A DNA stretch of 57,596 nucleotides from Candidatus Omnitrophota bacterium (GCA_013202925.1 JABMRA010000087.1:1-57596), one strand, 5' to 3'; positions 33,901-43,340 are shown, counted from the stretch's first letter. Program-made: numbers and translations. Notes: generated from the sequence alone by a model not told the origin.

Positions 33901-36900
33901 TAAGGGAGAAGCGGATTACGCGCTTGAGCTGAAAGGGGTATTCAGGGATATCCACACCGTATATCCCAAGACAGATATAAAGAGTAGATTATATCCCCAG
34001 CGCTATAAATATGCGCACAGTCATGCCCTGATCGATAAGCTCAAAGAGATCCAGAAAAATCAACCGATCGACCTTATCCAGATAGAGTCAAATGAGTTAT
34101 TGTATCTCGTCAATTATGTAAAACACATCCCTATCATCTATACCGAGCACGATTCAAGCGTTTTGTTTTTCAGGGACTCTTACTATCAGATAAAGGACGG
34201 GACGGCCTTTTCTAATCTATTTGACTACCTCAAGAGGGTGCGCCTGCATCATTCGCTTTATAAGAAGTTAGACAGGGCCATATTGTTATCCCGGGAAGAC
34301 GAGGAGGTCCTGCGCCCATTTTTCCCCAAGACCAATTTCTCTTTTATTCCTACAGGAGTCGATATCGAGAAGTTTTCGTTTGTCCACCCCGACAGGCCTA
34401 AGGCAAAGAGATTGATTTATGTGGGTCATTATCCGCACTATCCAAATGAGGATGCGGTCATATATTTTATAAAAAAAATATTCCCCCGCATACAGAAGAG
34501 GATTCCGGAGATCGAATTTTTAATAGTCGGCTCAGGCCCTACGGAGAAGATTAAACAGATCTCTAATCAGCACAATATCAGGCTGATACCTGACGTGGAG
34601 GACGTGTGGTCGTATCTTCGCGAGTCAGCGATCTTTGTCAATCCGATAAGGATCAGCGCAGGCATCAAAGGCAAGGTCCTGGAGGCAATGGCCGCTGGCA
34701 TACCAGTGGTTTCTACAAGGGTCGGGTCGTCAGGTATAATGGCCAGAAACAAACAGGAGATCCTGATAGCAGATACGCCTTCTGCCTTTGCTCGCGCCGT
34801 AATAAAACTCTTAAAAGACGACACTTTGTATTCCGGACTTGCACATAATGCGAGGAATCTGGTTGAACAAAAATATGACTGGTGCAGGATATCGCAGTTA
34901 TTGAGCCAGGCCTATGACGAGACCATGGCATTTGATGCCTTGTCTCCGGTCAAGGAAGAGATGTCTTTCGATAAGATCGTGGATTTAAGCAACAGGATCG
35001 TAGAAGAGGCGGTCGAGAAAGGCAGGTTTTGTTCCGGCTTTAAATACGGGCCGGAAGAGCTGCATATAGAACTTACATATCGCTGCGACAGCAAGTGCGT
35101 CATGTGCGACCTCTGGGATCAGCACATAAGAGTCCCCAAGCAGGAAAAAGAGATGACCCTGGACGAGATCAGGAGATTTGTAGATCAATCGGAACATCTA
35201 AAAAAGATAAAGACAGTGGTCTTGTCCGGAGGCGAACCTTTTCTCCGCAAGGATTTAATAGAGATCAGCGGTTATTTTATAGAAAGATTTCCTGGTATTT
35301 CCCTGGGGATACTTACCAATGGGATCAACACAAAGGCCATAATCAAAACCACAAAAGAGATCATAAAGAGGCACAGGCCAAAGAATATCTGGCTGGGCAG
35401 TTCTCTCGATGGTATTGGCGAGGCGCACGACAGGATCAGGGGGAAGAGAGGGGCGTTTTCTGCCATTGAAAAAACCATCCAGGTCTGCAAAAAAGAAGGC
35501 ATAAACATCACCCTTACCTTTACCCTCTCAAGCAGGAATTACGACCAGTTGATTCCCGCGAAGAGGTTTGCCGAAAGCTACGGCATAGAGTTTTACATCC
35601 AGTTTGTAGTACCTAAAGAGACCAGGGAAAAAGGCGTTTTCAGCTTTACGCCTACTCAGTTAAAGAGGATCGAAGCCGATCTCCATAAGATGATGCAGGA
35701 AGAAATCAAAGATGTGGATTATCAAAGGCTTTCAAGGGAGCTTGAGAGCGATTCTTACCAGGGCCTTGTAGGAAAATTATATTACCTTTCGAACCTTGTA
35801 AGGTATCAAAAAAATCCAAAGAGATATTTCAGAAAATGTGTAGCAGGGACAAAGTTTGCGATGTTTTCGCCGTCCGGGGATCTGTATTTCTGCCCGGGGC
35901 TTAAAAATGGCAGTGTGGGCAGTATCCGAAAAGAGAAGTTCGACAGTCTTTGGACTTCAAAGAAGGCAGATAGCATAAGGGAGTTTATCTCGCATGAGCT
36001 CTGTCATTGCTGGCTGGTCTGCGTCGTCTTTCCGGTCATAGACCAGGCACGTTCATCCATAAAGGGCGCTGCTGAAAAGGATACGCTCGATATCTTAGTA
36101 AAGACAGAAGATAGAAAGGAAAAGATAGCCGCCTTTTTAGAAGAGGATATGCGCCTCGCGGAGAAAAACAGCAGTCTTAACGAAAGAGAATATCGCCTCG
36201 GGAAGATCGACCTGGAATCAACGCCGCAGGGCATCGGCATAGGCGCGCACTGGAAGTGCGATGCCAATTGCGTCTTTTGCCTGGGCGGTCATCCCAGACT
36301 TTTCGATCTAAATACCTATAATCAGTTCTTCGAGAGGAGGCTTTTTAATGTCCTGCCAAAGGCGGAATTTATAAACCTCTGCGGTTTTGGAGAGCTGCTC
36401 CTGATGCCCCGCTGTGACGAATTCCTGGATTACATGAACAAGAGCCTTCCGTTCAGCAACAAGATACTTACCACAAACGGCACAGCTTTGTCAGACAGGA
36501 TCAATCAAAGATTGACCGAGGGCAGGTATAGTGTGCAGATCTCTTTACATGCTTCAGAAAAGAGATTGCATAAGACGCTTACCCATATGGATTCCTTTGA
36601 CCGGATCATTGAACAGACACGGAACCTCCTTGAGATCCGGAAGAAACAGCAATCCCCGTCTGTAAATCTTGTCTCCGTGGTCAATAGTTTAAACATAGAG
36701 AATCTGCCTCAGCTCGTTGAATTCGCCGCTAAATTGAGAGTGGACAGCGTACTTGTTAATTATATGACGATATACAGCCCGGCGCATCTGAAGCTGTCAT
36801 GTTTCTTCAAGCAGAAGATCACCAACCGTATGTTTTCCATGGCAGAGGAAAAGGCGTCCAAGCACGGGCTTTCATTGACGCTCCCGCCGAAGTTTGGGGG

Positions 36901-37213
36901 CAACGGCAATGGTTCAAAATATCCAAGATGCTCTGATCCATGGAAATATCTCTACGTGGAGACAGAGGGCTCTATCCTGCCGTGCTGTTATGCAGGGGCC
37001 CATATCGGATATCTTTATAGAGATGACTTCCAGGAGGTCTGGAACGGGGAATTCTATAGAAATCTAAGAAAGTCATTGGCAGAGGGAAGGGCAGAGGGGT
37101 GGTGTAAGTACTGTTACAAAAACAAACCCTCGAATGTAAACGATATCCGTTCGCATGTGAGTTTCAGGCCTGATCTGCAACAGAAGATCCTGAAAGGGGT
37201 TAGCCTCAAATGA
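30980..37213 (+). CDS. Giant fusion: GT2 - coiled coil - TM - GT2 - GT4 - rSAM - rSAM
   Basis: A single 2077-residue frame. Domains in order: GT2 (about 11-250; VGIITVNFNGRKHL, LVNNDTR, GEDVDMALRLR); coiled coil (about 310-530) with three copies of a STQLRQRMDEVLIKD-like unit; a hydrophobic segment (about 562-589); a second GT2 (about 613-890; ISLVMPNYNG, VDDGSTDGS, INNDIIL); a GT4 GT-B domain (about 932-1310; LITPFMPYP, GIKGKVLEAMAAGIPVVST). Then come a radical SAM domain with Cys 1369/1373/1376, SGGEP and a Cys-rich SPASM-like end, and a second with Cys 1760/1764/1767 and a second Cys-rich end (CSDPWKYLY, LPCC, WCKYC). All catalytic motifs look intact. It probably builds and modifies the exported glycan at the membrane. 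A start at 30989 is also possible. Confidence 0.9.
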   Translation: MHKMKKNYPNVGIITVNFNGRKHLKELFDSVFRLQYPKDKMEVILVDNASTDDSVRFVKKNYPKVRIIKNDVNNYTKAVNLGIDSAEKAEYVALVNNDTRMSKNWLVELIGVISKDKKIAAVGSKILNMKGKVQNAGHYELPNFYWGERGAGQKAKRYTTVEEVPSLCGAAVLYRKDPLFETGLFDEDFVIYGEDVDMALRLRKKGYKLMFVPKSIIYHEFHGTASEDLAHYYIERNRLLFLAKHYPYKLSNSLLGSGYFTAEKSIDSCSKIYSIFPDVIKKLIKAHPLDIASEVASEVFEEMGKIINYENDLLAKEINKITEDRNNTYLNHAHVLKKLEEETSNVFKKDKELSALRDKYSNLSEQLKSRTGEASRQLKIISDKEKEISTQLRQRMDEVLIKDGQLIEKDSHITGLGNQINQLNAEVQEHLNSLQAKESLLAEREADLTNLRNELNNISTQLRQRMDEVLIKDNHITGLGNQIVQLNSQIAVLKEELDNLSDQLHRRMDEVLLKDSEINCLKDELSGIYNSEGFRFVLRPLWTILWHSRKFLRAAKRKLGQAFWLTITIILTPVFIVLSLCFFLEHITWSILKPLLKRVSPKRKIMPIKDSKISLVMPNYNGVDCLRECLPSVFSADGFTDGQNEVLIVDDGSTDGSVDFIREHFPQVRLIQNNRNRGFGFTCNRGVKSARNEIVVLINNDIILTKDFLQPLVGHLQKEDVFAVTPKLYAWDRKTFNWGMHMGHFKKGYISLWNEAETGNGDRISQTSPSIFAIGGAMVFRKSDFLWLGGFDSIYRPNCWEDIDISYQAWKRGLKVLYEPKSLMYHKARATLTYERPKEIKNELLFTWKNITDSEILKDHLNLLPMNFYRNRLNFLKGFFWALDYLPQMLLHRLLNRSYLKASDRGIFSNCMRYYRNFMRRGFRHLEENERKKVLLITPFMPYPLKQGGKIRIHALASLLKDKFDISLLALIHHKGEADYALELKGVFRDIHTVYPKTDIKSRLYPQRYKYAHSHALIDKLKEIQKNQPIDLIQIESNELLYLVNYVKHIPIIYTEHDSSVLFFRDSYYQIKDGTAFSNLFDYLKRVRLHHSLYKKLDRAILLSREDEEVLRPFFPKTNFSFIPTGVDIEKFSFVHPDRPKAKRLIYVGHYPHYPNEDAVIYFIKKIFPRIQKRIPEIEFLIVGSGPTEKIKQISNQHNIRLIPDVEDVWSYLRESAIFVNPIRISAGIKGKVLEAMAAGIPVVSTRVGSSGIMARNKQEILIADTPSAFARAVIKLLKDDTLYSGLAHNARNLVEQKYDWCRISQLLSQAYDETMAFDALSPVKEEMSFDKIVDLSNRIVEEAVEKGRFCSGFKYGPEELHIELTYRCDSKCVMCDLWDQHIRVPKQEKEMTLDEIRRFVDQSEHLKKIKTVVLSGGEPFLRKDLIEISGYFIERFPGISLGILTNGINTKAIIKTTKEIIKRHRPKNIWLGSSLDGIGEAHDRIRGKRGAFSAIEKTIQVCKKEGINITLTFTLSSRNYDQLIPAKRFAESYGIEFYIQFVVPKETREKGVFSFTPTQLKRIEADLHKMMQEEIKDVDYQRLSRELESDSYQGLVGKLYYLSNLVRYQKNPKRYFRKCVAGTKFAMFSPSGDLYFCPGLKNGSVGSIRKEKFDSLWTSKKADSIREFISHELCHCWLVCVVFPVIDQARSSIKGAAEKDTLDILVKTEDRKEKIAAFLEEDMRLAEKNSSLNEREYRLGKIDLESTPQGIGIGAHWKCDANCVFCLGGHPRLFDLNTYNQFFERRLFNVLPKAEFINLCGFGELLLMPRCDEFLDYMNKSLPFSNKILTTNGTALSDRINQRLTEGRYSVQISLHASEKRLHKTLTHMDSFDRIIEQTRNLLEIRKKQQSPSVNLVSVVNSLNIENLPQLVEFAAKLRVDSVLVNYMTIYSPAHLKLSCFFKQKITNRMFSMAEEKASKHGLSLTLPPKFGGNGNGSKYPRCSDPWKYLYVETEGSILPCCYAGAHIGYLYRDDFQEVWNGEFYRNLRKSLAEGRAEGWCKYCYKNKPSNVNDIRSHVSFRPDLQQKILKGVSLK

Positions 37214-38805
37214 AAATAGCCCTTGTTCAATGTCCGGGATGGGGAAGAGACTGCCCTCCTTATAGCCTGGCACTTTTTTCTGCCATATTGCGCAATGCCG
37301 GCCATAAAGTTTCCTGCTTTGACCTAAATATCGCCCTTTATTGCAGCGGCCCAGAGAAATATCAAAGGTTCTGGGACGATAAGGATCTTTATAGTTTCTG
37401 GTCTAGCAAGGATTTGGTAGAAAAGTTTCTACAGGATAATAATAAGATGGTTGAATTTCAAGTCGAGCAGATTCTTGATACAGACGCAAGGATAATCGGC
37501 TTTACAGTGCATTTCAGCTCGCTTCTTGTAAGCCTGGAGATTGCGAGGAGGATCAAAGCGGCGGACAGGAAAAGGATTATTGTTTTTGGCGGTTCAGACT
37601 GTTGTCGCCAATTAAGAGGATTCGAGCTTATAAAAGAGGATGCGGTGGATATAGTCAATGTGGGCGAGGGCGACCTTAGCATCCTGGAATTGGTTAAGCA
37701 AGTGGAGACCAAGGGTGAAGTCGATTTTCTGAAGGGCGCCCTGGTCAAGAAAAATGGCAGTTTTATTGATTGCGGGGATATAGATGTAGTAGGCGACCTT
37801 GATAAGCTGCCCTTTCCTGATTATTCTGACTTTAGCGATGATATATCAGCAGGCATTTACAGGCAGCCTGAAAGGCTCGAGATACTGGATAGCCGCGGTT
37901 GCCCTACCAGGTGCCATTTCTGCAGCGAGTGGCAGTTCTGGAAGCGCTTTCGCTCCATGAGCGGGGAAAGGATGTTTGCCGAGATATCCTATCAGGTAAA
38001 AAACCATCCAGGCGTTGACTATTTTTATTTTATTGGTTCATTGCTCAATGGCAACATCAGGGCCCTGTCTGATTTTTGCGACCTTGTGATCAAGAACGGC
38101 TTGAAGATAAGATGGCTGGGTCAGCCGGTTATCAGAAAAGAAATGACAAGGGAATTTTTACAAAAGATGAGAAAGGCGGGCTGTGAGTGGCTTGGTTATG
38201 GCATTGAGAGCGGTTCCCAGAGGGTAGTTAACAGCATGAACAAGAAATTTTCATTAAAATTAGCGGAACAGGTCTTAAAGGATACTCATGACGCTGGCAT
38301 CATGGTCCAGGCGAATTTCATGTTCGGGATACCTACCGAAACAGAAAAAGATTTCAAAGAGACATTGAGTTTTTTGAAAAGGAACAGGGGTAGTATGGAT
38401 TCTGTCCTGGCGAGCCAGTCCTTCTGTGTCATAGACAAGGACACCTATCTTTACAATCATCCCGCAGAGTTTGATATAACAGACAGGGAGCACCATCTTT
38501 ACTGGGAATCAACAGGCAGTACCTATCCAGAGAGATTTCGTAGATACGAAGAATTTTGCAGATTAGCGCTGTCGCTGGGGATCCCTGAGACCTCAGGCGT
38601 GCTAAGAGTGAAGCCAGATAAGTGGAGGCTTTTAGGAGATTATTATTTATATAAGAAAGATTATCCAAAGGCAATAGATTGTTTTCATAAGGCACTGGAG
38701 GTCGAATCGCAGGAAGATTCTATATTGGAGAAGATCAATCATTGTCAGCAGAAGCTGGAGGGGTTAAGTCGTGACTATGCTGGAGTCCGCGAAGCAGGGG
38801 CTTGA
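37210..38805 (+). CDS. B12-binding-type radical SAM protein with TPR-like tail
   Basis: A 531-residue protein. The N-terminal domain (about 1-200) opens MKIALVQCPGWGRDCPPYSL and has KVSCFDLNIALY and VNVGEGDLSILEL. The rSAM core has DSRGCPTRCHFC with cysteines 231, 235 and 238, RSMSGERMFAE and GIESGSQRVVNSM. The C-terminal 50 residues hold a TPR-like helix pair (YYLYKKDYPKAIDCFHKALEVE). Start and stop overlap neighbours (ATGA with the fusion gene; 35 bases with the next), indicating tight coupling. Close paralogues lie at 41769 and 55021 (C-terminal half). Likely cobalamin-dependent rSAM chemistry, possibly C-methylation; the substrate is unknown. Confidence 0.88.
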   Translation: MKIALVQCPGWGRDCPPYSLALFSAILRNAGHKVSCFDLNIALYCSGPEKYQRFWDDKDLYSFWSSKDLVEKFLQDNNKMVEFQVEQILDTDARIIGFTVHFSSLLVSLEIARRIKAADRKRIIVFGGSDCCRQLRGFELIKEDAVDIVNVGEGDLSILELVKQVETKGEVDFLKGALVKKNGSFIDCGDIDVVGDLDKLPFPDYSDFSDDISAGIYRQPERLEILDSRGCPTRCHFCSEWQFWKRFRSMSGERMFAEISYQVKNHPGVDYFYFIGSLLNGNIRALSDFCDLVIKNGLKIRWLGQPVIRKEMTREFLQKMRKAGCEWLGYGIESGSQRVVNSMNKKFSLKLAEQVLKDTHDAGIMVQANFMFGIPTETEKDFKETLSFLKRNRGSMDSVLASQSFCVIDKDTYLYNHPAEFDITDREHHLYWESTGSTYPERFRRYEEFCRLALSLGIPETSGVLRVKPDKWRLLGDYYLYKKDYPKAIDCFHKALEVESQEDSILEKINHCQQKLEGLSRDYAGVREAGA

Positions 38806-39850
38806 CGAGAAACAAAAAAAGATTATTCAGGCCCTGAGTAAGCGCGATCTAAAGAAAAAACTGGAGAATTTTGTCCTCGTAGAAGAAGAAAAGGCAAGAA
38901 GAGAGGAGATCGTCTCTGGTTATCCCTACTGGCTCATAATCGATCCGGTTAATTTCTGCAACCTCAAATGCCCCTTTTGTCCTACCGGGCAGGAGAGGGG
39001 GTCGCGAAAGAGGGCAATACTTTCTTTTGACAATTTCAGGAAGATAATAGATGAGATAGGCCCTTACCTGATCCATATAGATTTCTGTAATTGGGGCGAG
39101 CCTTTTCTGAACAGGCAATTGCCGGAAATGATCAAATATGCCGAGAGGCATTATGTTGATACCAAGGTCGACACCAACCTTAATCTTCTCACTGAGGAAG
39201 ACGCTGAGAAAATAGTCCTCTCCGGACTTGATAAGATCATCGTATCCATAGACGGTATAACGCCCGAGACCTATTCTCGGTACAGGGTAGGAGGGGATTT
39301 TGATAAGGTCATGGAAAATCTCGGGATACTGGTCAAGAAGAAAAAGGAGCTCAAAAAGGCCACGCCTTATATCACATGGCAGTTTTTGGTGTTCAGGCAT
39401 AATGAGCATGAGGTAGAAGAGGCGAAAAAGATAGGTTGTGACTTAGGCGTAGACCACGTAGGTATTACCAAGGCATTTATTGGCGAAAAAGATTGGATCC
39501 CTTTAAACGAGGAGCTAAGCAATTACAGGCAGGAAGGACTAGGCAGCGGCTACACATCAGACGGCCTCAAGAAACCGCAGGGTACAATGTGCAACTGGCC
39601 CTGGGAGGCAATAACAATGAATCCCAATGGCTCTGTTTCGCCCTGCTGCTCTGTTGAAGACGAGAAAGATGACTTTGGCAATATCTTCCAGCAGCCATTC
39701 AGAGAGGTGTGGAATAATGAGAAATACAGGATGGCAAGGAGATATATCAAGGATAACGCGACGCAGGTTACGGGTGAGAATATCTGTGTAAACTGCGGGC
39801 ATTCAGGGATGATCAATATAGATATACTTTCGTGCCACAGTTTATTTTAG
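38771..39850 (+). CDS. Radical SAM/SPASM protein
   Basis: A 359-residue rSAM enzyme with cysteines 63, 67 and 70 (NFCNLKCPFCPTG), the glycine motif replaced by CNWGEPFLN, and barrel motif KIIVSIDGITPETYSRYR. A C-terminal SPASM-like cluster region follows (TMCNWPWEAITMNPNGSVSPCCS, then CVNCGHSG). I prefer the GTG at 38771 because GGAGGGG stands seven bases upstream; an ATG two codons later is possible. The 35-base overlap with the B12-rSAM gene suggests the two proteins form a pair. It resembles the general SPASM enzymes that act on peptides or small molecules. AT-rich non-coding DNA follows. Confidence 0.88.
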   Translation: MTMLESAKQGLDEKQKKIIQALSKRDLKKKLENFVLVEEEKARREEIVSGYPYWLIIDPVNFCNLKCPFCPTGQERGSRKRAILSFDNFRKIIDEIGPYLIHIDFCNWGEPFLNRQLPEMIKYAERHYVDTKVDTNLNLLTEEDAEKIVLSGLDKIIVSIDGITPETYSRYRVGGDFDKVMENLGILVKKKKELKKATPYITWQFLVFRHNEHEVEEAKKIGCDLGVDHVGITKAFIGEKDWIPLNEELSNYRQEGLGSGYTSDGLKKPQGTMCNWPWEAITMNPNGSVSPCCSVEDEKDDFGNIFQQPFREVWNNEKYRMARRYIKDNATQVTGENICVNCGHSGMINIDILSCHSLF

Positions 39851-39978
39851 CGCAGATAAAACAAAAAATGTTTAAACAAATCAGTATCTAGTTATTTGTA
39901 AAGTAGTAAAAGATTTACAAATTCCCAGTGTTAAAAGGTCTCTAGCCATATTTTAACTGATTTATTAAATAGTGACTT
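39851..39978. promoter_or_regulatory. AT-rich gap with a 9-bp inverted repeat
   Basis: This 128-base gap is one of the few breaks in the cluster. It contains ATTTGTAAA/TTTACAAAT (39894-39902/39914-39922), a possible operator, and no terminator with a T-run. No clear promoter is seen. No gene. Confidence 0.4.
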
Positions 39979-41676
39979 ATGAATGCACGCGGTTTTCTTA
40001 GCAAGTTCGATAGAAGAGAAGTTGTTACTTTGTTATTGTTTGTTTCCGTTTATCTGGTGTTAGAATTGAGCCAAATTAAACTTCCTGGCTTATATTGTGA
40101 TGAAGCACATGATGCAGTAGGAACCTTACAAATTATGAAACATGTCAGTAGTGGATATTTGCAATCTATCCAATTTTTTGGTAGATATTTTCCATTGGTA
40201 AGGGGCACTTATCACGGCGCAGTAGGTTCTTATTTTATACTGCCATTTTTTTTGCTATTCGGAGTTAATATTGTCTCTCTACGACTTATGCCAATATTTA
40301 TCGGTATATTAACCTTAGTGTTTACCTATCTTTTTTCAAAGAGATTTTTTAGTCAGAAAGTGGCGTATTTAACAATTTTATTATTGGTTATCAGTCCAAA
40401 TTTTATCCTAGGGACAAAATTAGGCAATGATAATGGCTCTATAATGCAAATGATGTCCATGGCAAGTTTGTTTTGCCTTTTAATGTGGTACAGAAAGAAA
40501 AAGAATATTTTATTTTATACAGGTATGTTTTTCCTTGGTCTAGGCATTGCTACAAGGATTTGGTTTTTCTGGTTTATTGTCGCGCTCTTTTTGGCCAGTC
40601 TAATTTATATAAAAGATATTAATGAAATGATACGGAAAAATAAGCTAAATTATTTTAACCTATTTTTAGCAGGAATATTTGCTTTTTGTCTTGGTGCTTT
40701 TTTAATTATCTGCTTTAATTTTAAACATAATTTCATTACTTTAAGATACATCCTTTCCCATGCTGGCCAGAGTGTCGAGGGGGTCAGTAACCTTGATTAT
40801 TTTAATAATTTACTAATACGTATCCAGGATCTTGTTGTTTTGCTTAAAGAGCAATGGTTCGCATGGGTGATAGTAGGGTCTAAGGGGAATGAGCTAAGAT
40901 ATATATCCAGGAATGATCTTTGTCTTTGGGCATTTAACCTTTGTTTAATTTGGTTAGTTTTTTCTATTTTATTTATTAGAAAAAAGAGAGACATAAAACA
41001 GAGGAAAATTTTATTTTTATTATTATTGGTCTCTTTTATTTTTCTACAAAGCCCAATTACTCTTAGAGCTTTTGGGGGAAGTCACCTATTTATTTTATTT
41101 CCACTTTTACAATTGGTAATAGGTCTTGCGTTAGTCGATATGGTAAATTTTTTCAAAGGTAGTAAATTACTCGTTGCTGTAATCTCAAGCATTTTATTGG
41201 TGTTAATAATAACCGATCTGAATGTAATTATAAAAGAGTATTCTCGTCATAAAGAAACTGGAGGAGGCCCTAGTTATTCTGATAGTATAAATCAACTTGC
41301 CAGGTGGCTAAAGGAAAAAGAGATCGCTGTTCCTCTGGCTATGGATTGGGGATTGTGTCATAACCTTATTGTTCTTACAGATGGCAAAGTAAGGCCCCGA
41401 ACTTTTAGATATATTGAGGAGAGTGGAATTATTGAACCTGAACTAACATTAGTCAGAAATGAATTTATTAAGGATTTAAAAAAAGAAATAGAGGATAGAG
41501 ATAGATTGTTTTTGATTTTTCGCGCTCCCGAGATTAGTAATCGTGACCGCCATGATGATGTTTTGAAGATAACCAAAGAAACAAATAGGGATTATATTGA
41601 GGAAAAGAGATTTTACAGCAGAAATGGCCAGTTGATATATTTAGTCAATTCAATCAATTTATTAACTGATAAATAA
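39979..41676 (+). CDS. GT-C membrane glycosyltransferase (PMT_2-like)
   Basis: A 565-residue protein with about twelve membrane segments over residues 15-440 and a soluble C-terminal region. The first periplasmic loop carries KLPGLYCDEAHDAVGTL (about 33-49), where the Asp-Glu position corresponds to the catalytic acid of GT39-like enzymes. ISPNFILGTKLGNDNGS lies in a later loop. Base composition is visibly more AT-rich than in neighbouring genes, suggesting separate origin. It would transfer a sugar from a polyprenyl carrier on the periplasmic side. Non-coding gaps of about 130 and 90 bases separate it from neighbours, so it may be an insertion into the rSAM array. Confidence 0.78.
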   Translation: MNARGFLSKFDRREVVTLLLFVSVYLVLELSQIKLPGLYCDEAHDAVGTLQIMKHVSSGYLQSIQFFGRYFPLVRGTYHGAVGSYFILPFFLLFGVNIVSLRLMPIFIGILTLVFTYLFSKRFFSQKVAYLTILLLVISPNFILGTKLGNDNGSIMQMMSMASLFCLLMWYRKKKNILFYTGMFFLGLGIATRIWFFWFIVALFLASLIYIKDINEMIRKNKLNYFNLFLAGIFAFCLGAFLIICFNFKHNFITLRYILSHAGQSVEGVSNLDYFNNLLIRIQDLVVLLKEQWFAWVIVGSKGNELRYISRNDLCLWAFNLCLIWLVFSILFIRKKRDIKQRKILFLLLLVSFIFLQSPITLRAFGGSHLFILFPLLQLVIGLALVDMVNFFKGSKLLVAVISSILLVLIITDLNVIIKEYSRHKETGGGPSYSDSINQLARWLKEKEIAVPLAMDWGLCHNLIVLTDGKVRPRTFRYIEESGIIEPELTLVRNEFIKDLKKEIEDRDRLFLIFRAPEISNRDRHDDVLKITKETNRDYIEEKRFYSRNGQLIYLVNSINLLTDK

Positions 41677-41768
41677 CTATCAGTAAGATTTATGATTATT
41701 TAATGTCAAATATTTTAATGAAAGAGTTTGAATAGTTTATTGGAATTTATAAAAGGATTGTATTTACA

Positions 41769-43340
41769 ATGAAAATTGCACTTATTCAATGCCCGGTCTG
41801 GGGAACATATGATCCGCCTGTTGCCCTGGCGCAGCTTTCGGCCTGTCTCAAGAGGGAAGGCCATGAGGTTTGCGTCTTTGACTTAAATATAAAACTATAC
41901 CGCAACCGCACAGAGAATTATAAAAACATGTGGGCCTGGGAGCAGAGTTTATTCTGGTATGATGCGGAACAGGTAAAAAAGTTCTTCAGGGACAATGAAG
42001 ATGATATCAGGCGTTATGCGGCAGGTATAGTTAAGGCAGGGGCCAGGATTGTAGGGTTTTCAGTAAGCGCGGCTTCGTGGTTGGCCAGCATTGAACTGGC
42101 CAAGAGACTCAAGGATATAGACAACAGACTGATAATTGTTTTTGGTGGCCCGCTCTTCTTCGAGAGAAGATACGTAGACTCCATATTAAAGGAGGCGGCT
42201 GTAGATATAGTCATCCCTGGCGAAGGTGAAGTCACTTTTTGCGAACTTGCTGGGGCGATCGAGAACAACAATGATATTTCTTGCTGTAAAGGTATAGCGT
42301 TTAAGAAGGACGGTGAAATCATAAAGACCCAGCCCAGGAAACTTCTGGCGAATCTTGACGATCTGCCGTTTCTGGATTTTTCGGATCTTCCCCTGAAGGA
42401 TTACGATGACTCAAGGCATATCCCTTTTATGGCCAGTCGCGGATGCGTGCAGACCTGCGCCTTTTGCAGCTCCCGCACGTTCTGGCCCGGATACAGGGCC
42501 ATGAGCGGAGAGAGGATGTTCAGGGAGTTTGAGTTCCACAAAAAGACGCAGGGCAGGATAAACCCGGATTTCGGGCATATAGATTTCCTGGATCTACTGG
42601 TAAATGGCAATATGGAATCATTAAATACTTTTTGTGATTTGATGGGCAAGGCCAGACTGAATATCTACTGGAGCGCCAATATGATCATCAGGCCGGAGAT
42701 GACGCCCGACGTGATCAGTAAGATGAAAGAGGCCGGGTGCGAGCATGTTATCTTTGGCATCGAGTCCGGTTCGCAGAGAGTTTTGAATCTGATGAAAAAG
42801 CATTATCGGATCCAGGATGCGGATCGAATAATTAGATGGCTGCATGAAGCGGGCATACTTGTCACCTGTAATTTTATGTTTGGTTTCCCGGGCGAGACAG
42901 AAGAGGATTTTAAGGAGACACTTGATTTTATAAGGAGGAACGCCGGATTTTTAGGCCGGGTCTATCCCAGCAGGACTTTTTGCGCAATAGAAGAATACAG
43001 TTATTTTCACGGCCACCTGGAGGAATTTGGGGTCAAGCCGAACCCGCCGAATCATCTATACTGGGAGAGCATGGACGGCGAGAGCACGTATCCTGTGCGT
43101 TTGGAGCGCTGTGAACAGTTTTGCAATCTTGCTTTGTCTTTGGGTATTGAGGTCGGCTGCGGGGTGCAGACCTCTGTCGAGCTGGATAAATGGCACAATC
43201 TGGGTTTTTATTATGAAGCCAAAAAGGACTACAAGAACGCGATGGACTGCTTTTTAAAATACAATAAACTGGATTCGGCTAATGAAGTGATCCTGAATAA
43301 AATCAATCTTTATTGCCATGAGCTAAAGGAGAGTAGATAG
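41769..43340 (+). CDS. B12-binding-type radical SAM protein with TPR-like tail
   Basis: A 523-residue paralogue of the proteins at 37210 and 55021. The N-terminal domain opens MKIALIQCPVWGTYDPPVAL with HEVCVFDLNIKLYRNR and IVIPGEGEVTFCEL. The rSAM core has SRGCVQTCAFC with cysteines 226, 230 and 233, RAMSGERMFRE, IESGSQRVLNLM and GFPGETEEDFKET. The C-terminal tail has LGFYYEAKKDYKNAMDCFLKY, a single TPR-like unit. It begins a run in which every gene is coupled or nearly so. Its stop is immediately followed by the ATG of a SPASM-type partner, repeating the B12-rSAM plus SPASM arrangement of 37210/38771. Confidence 0.88.
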   Translation: MKIALIQCPVWGTYDPPVALAQLSACLKREGHEVCVFDLNIKLYRNRTENYKNMWAWEQSLFWYDAEQVKKFFRDNEDDIRRYAAGIVKAGARIVGFSVSAASWLASIELAKRLKDIDNRLIIVFGGPLFFERRYVDSILKEAAVDIVIPGEGEVTFCELAGAIENNNDISCCKGIAFKKDGEIIKTQPRKLLANLDDLPFLDFSDLPLKDYDDSRHIPFMASRGCVQTCAFCSSRTFWPGYRAMSGERMFREFEFHKKTQGRINPDFGHIDFLDLLVNGNMESLNTFCDLMGKARLNIYWSANMIIRPEMTPDVISKMKEAGCEHVIFGIESGSQRVLNLMKKHYRIQDADRIIRWLHEAGILVTCNFMFGFPGETEEDFKETLDFIRRNAGFLGRVYPSRTFCAIEEYSYFHGHLEEFGVKPNPPNHLYWESMDGESTYPVRLERCEQFCNLALSLGIEVGCGVQTSVELDKWHNLGFYYEAKKDYKNAMDCFLKYNKLDSANEVILNKINLYCHELKESR

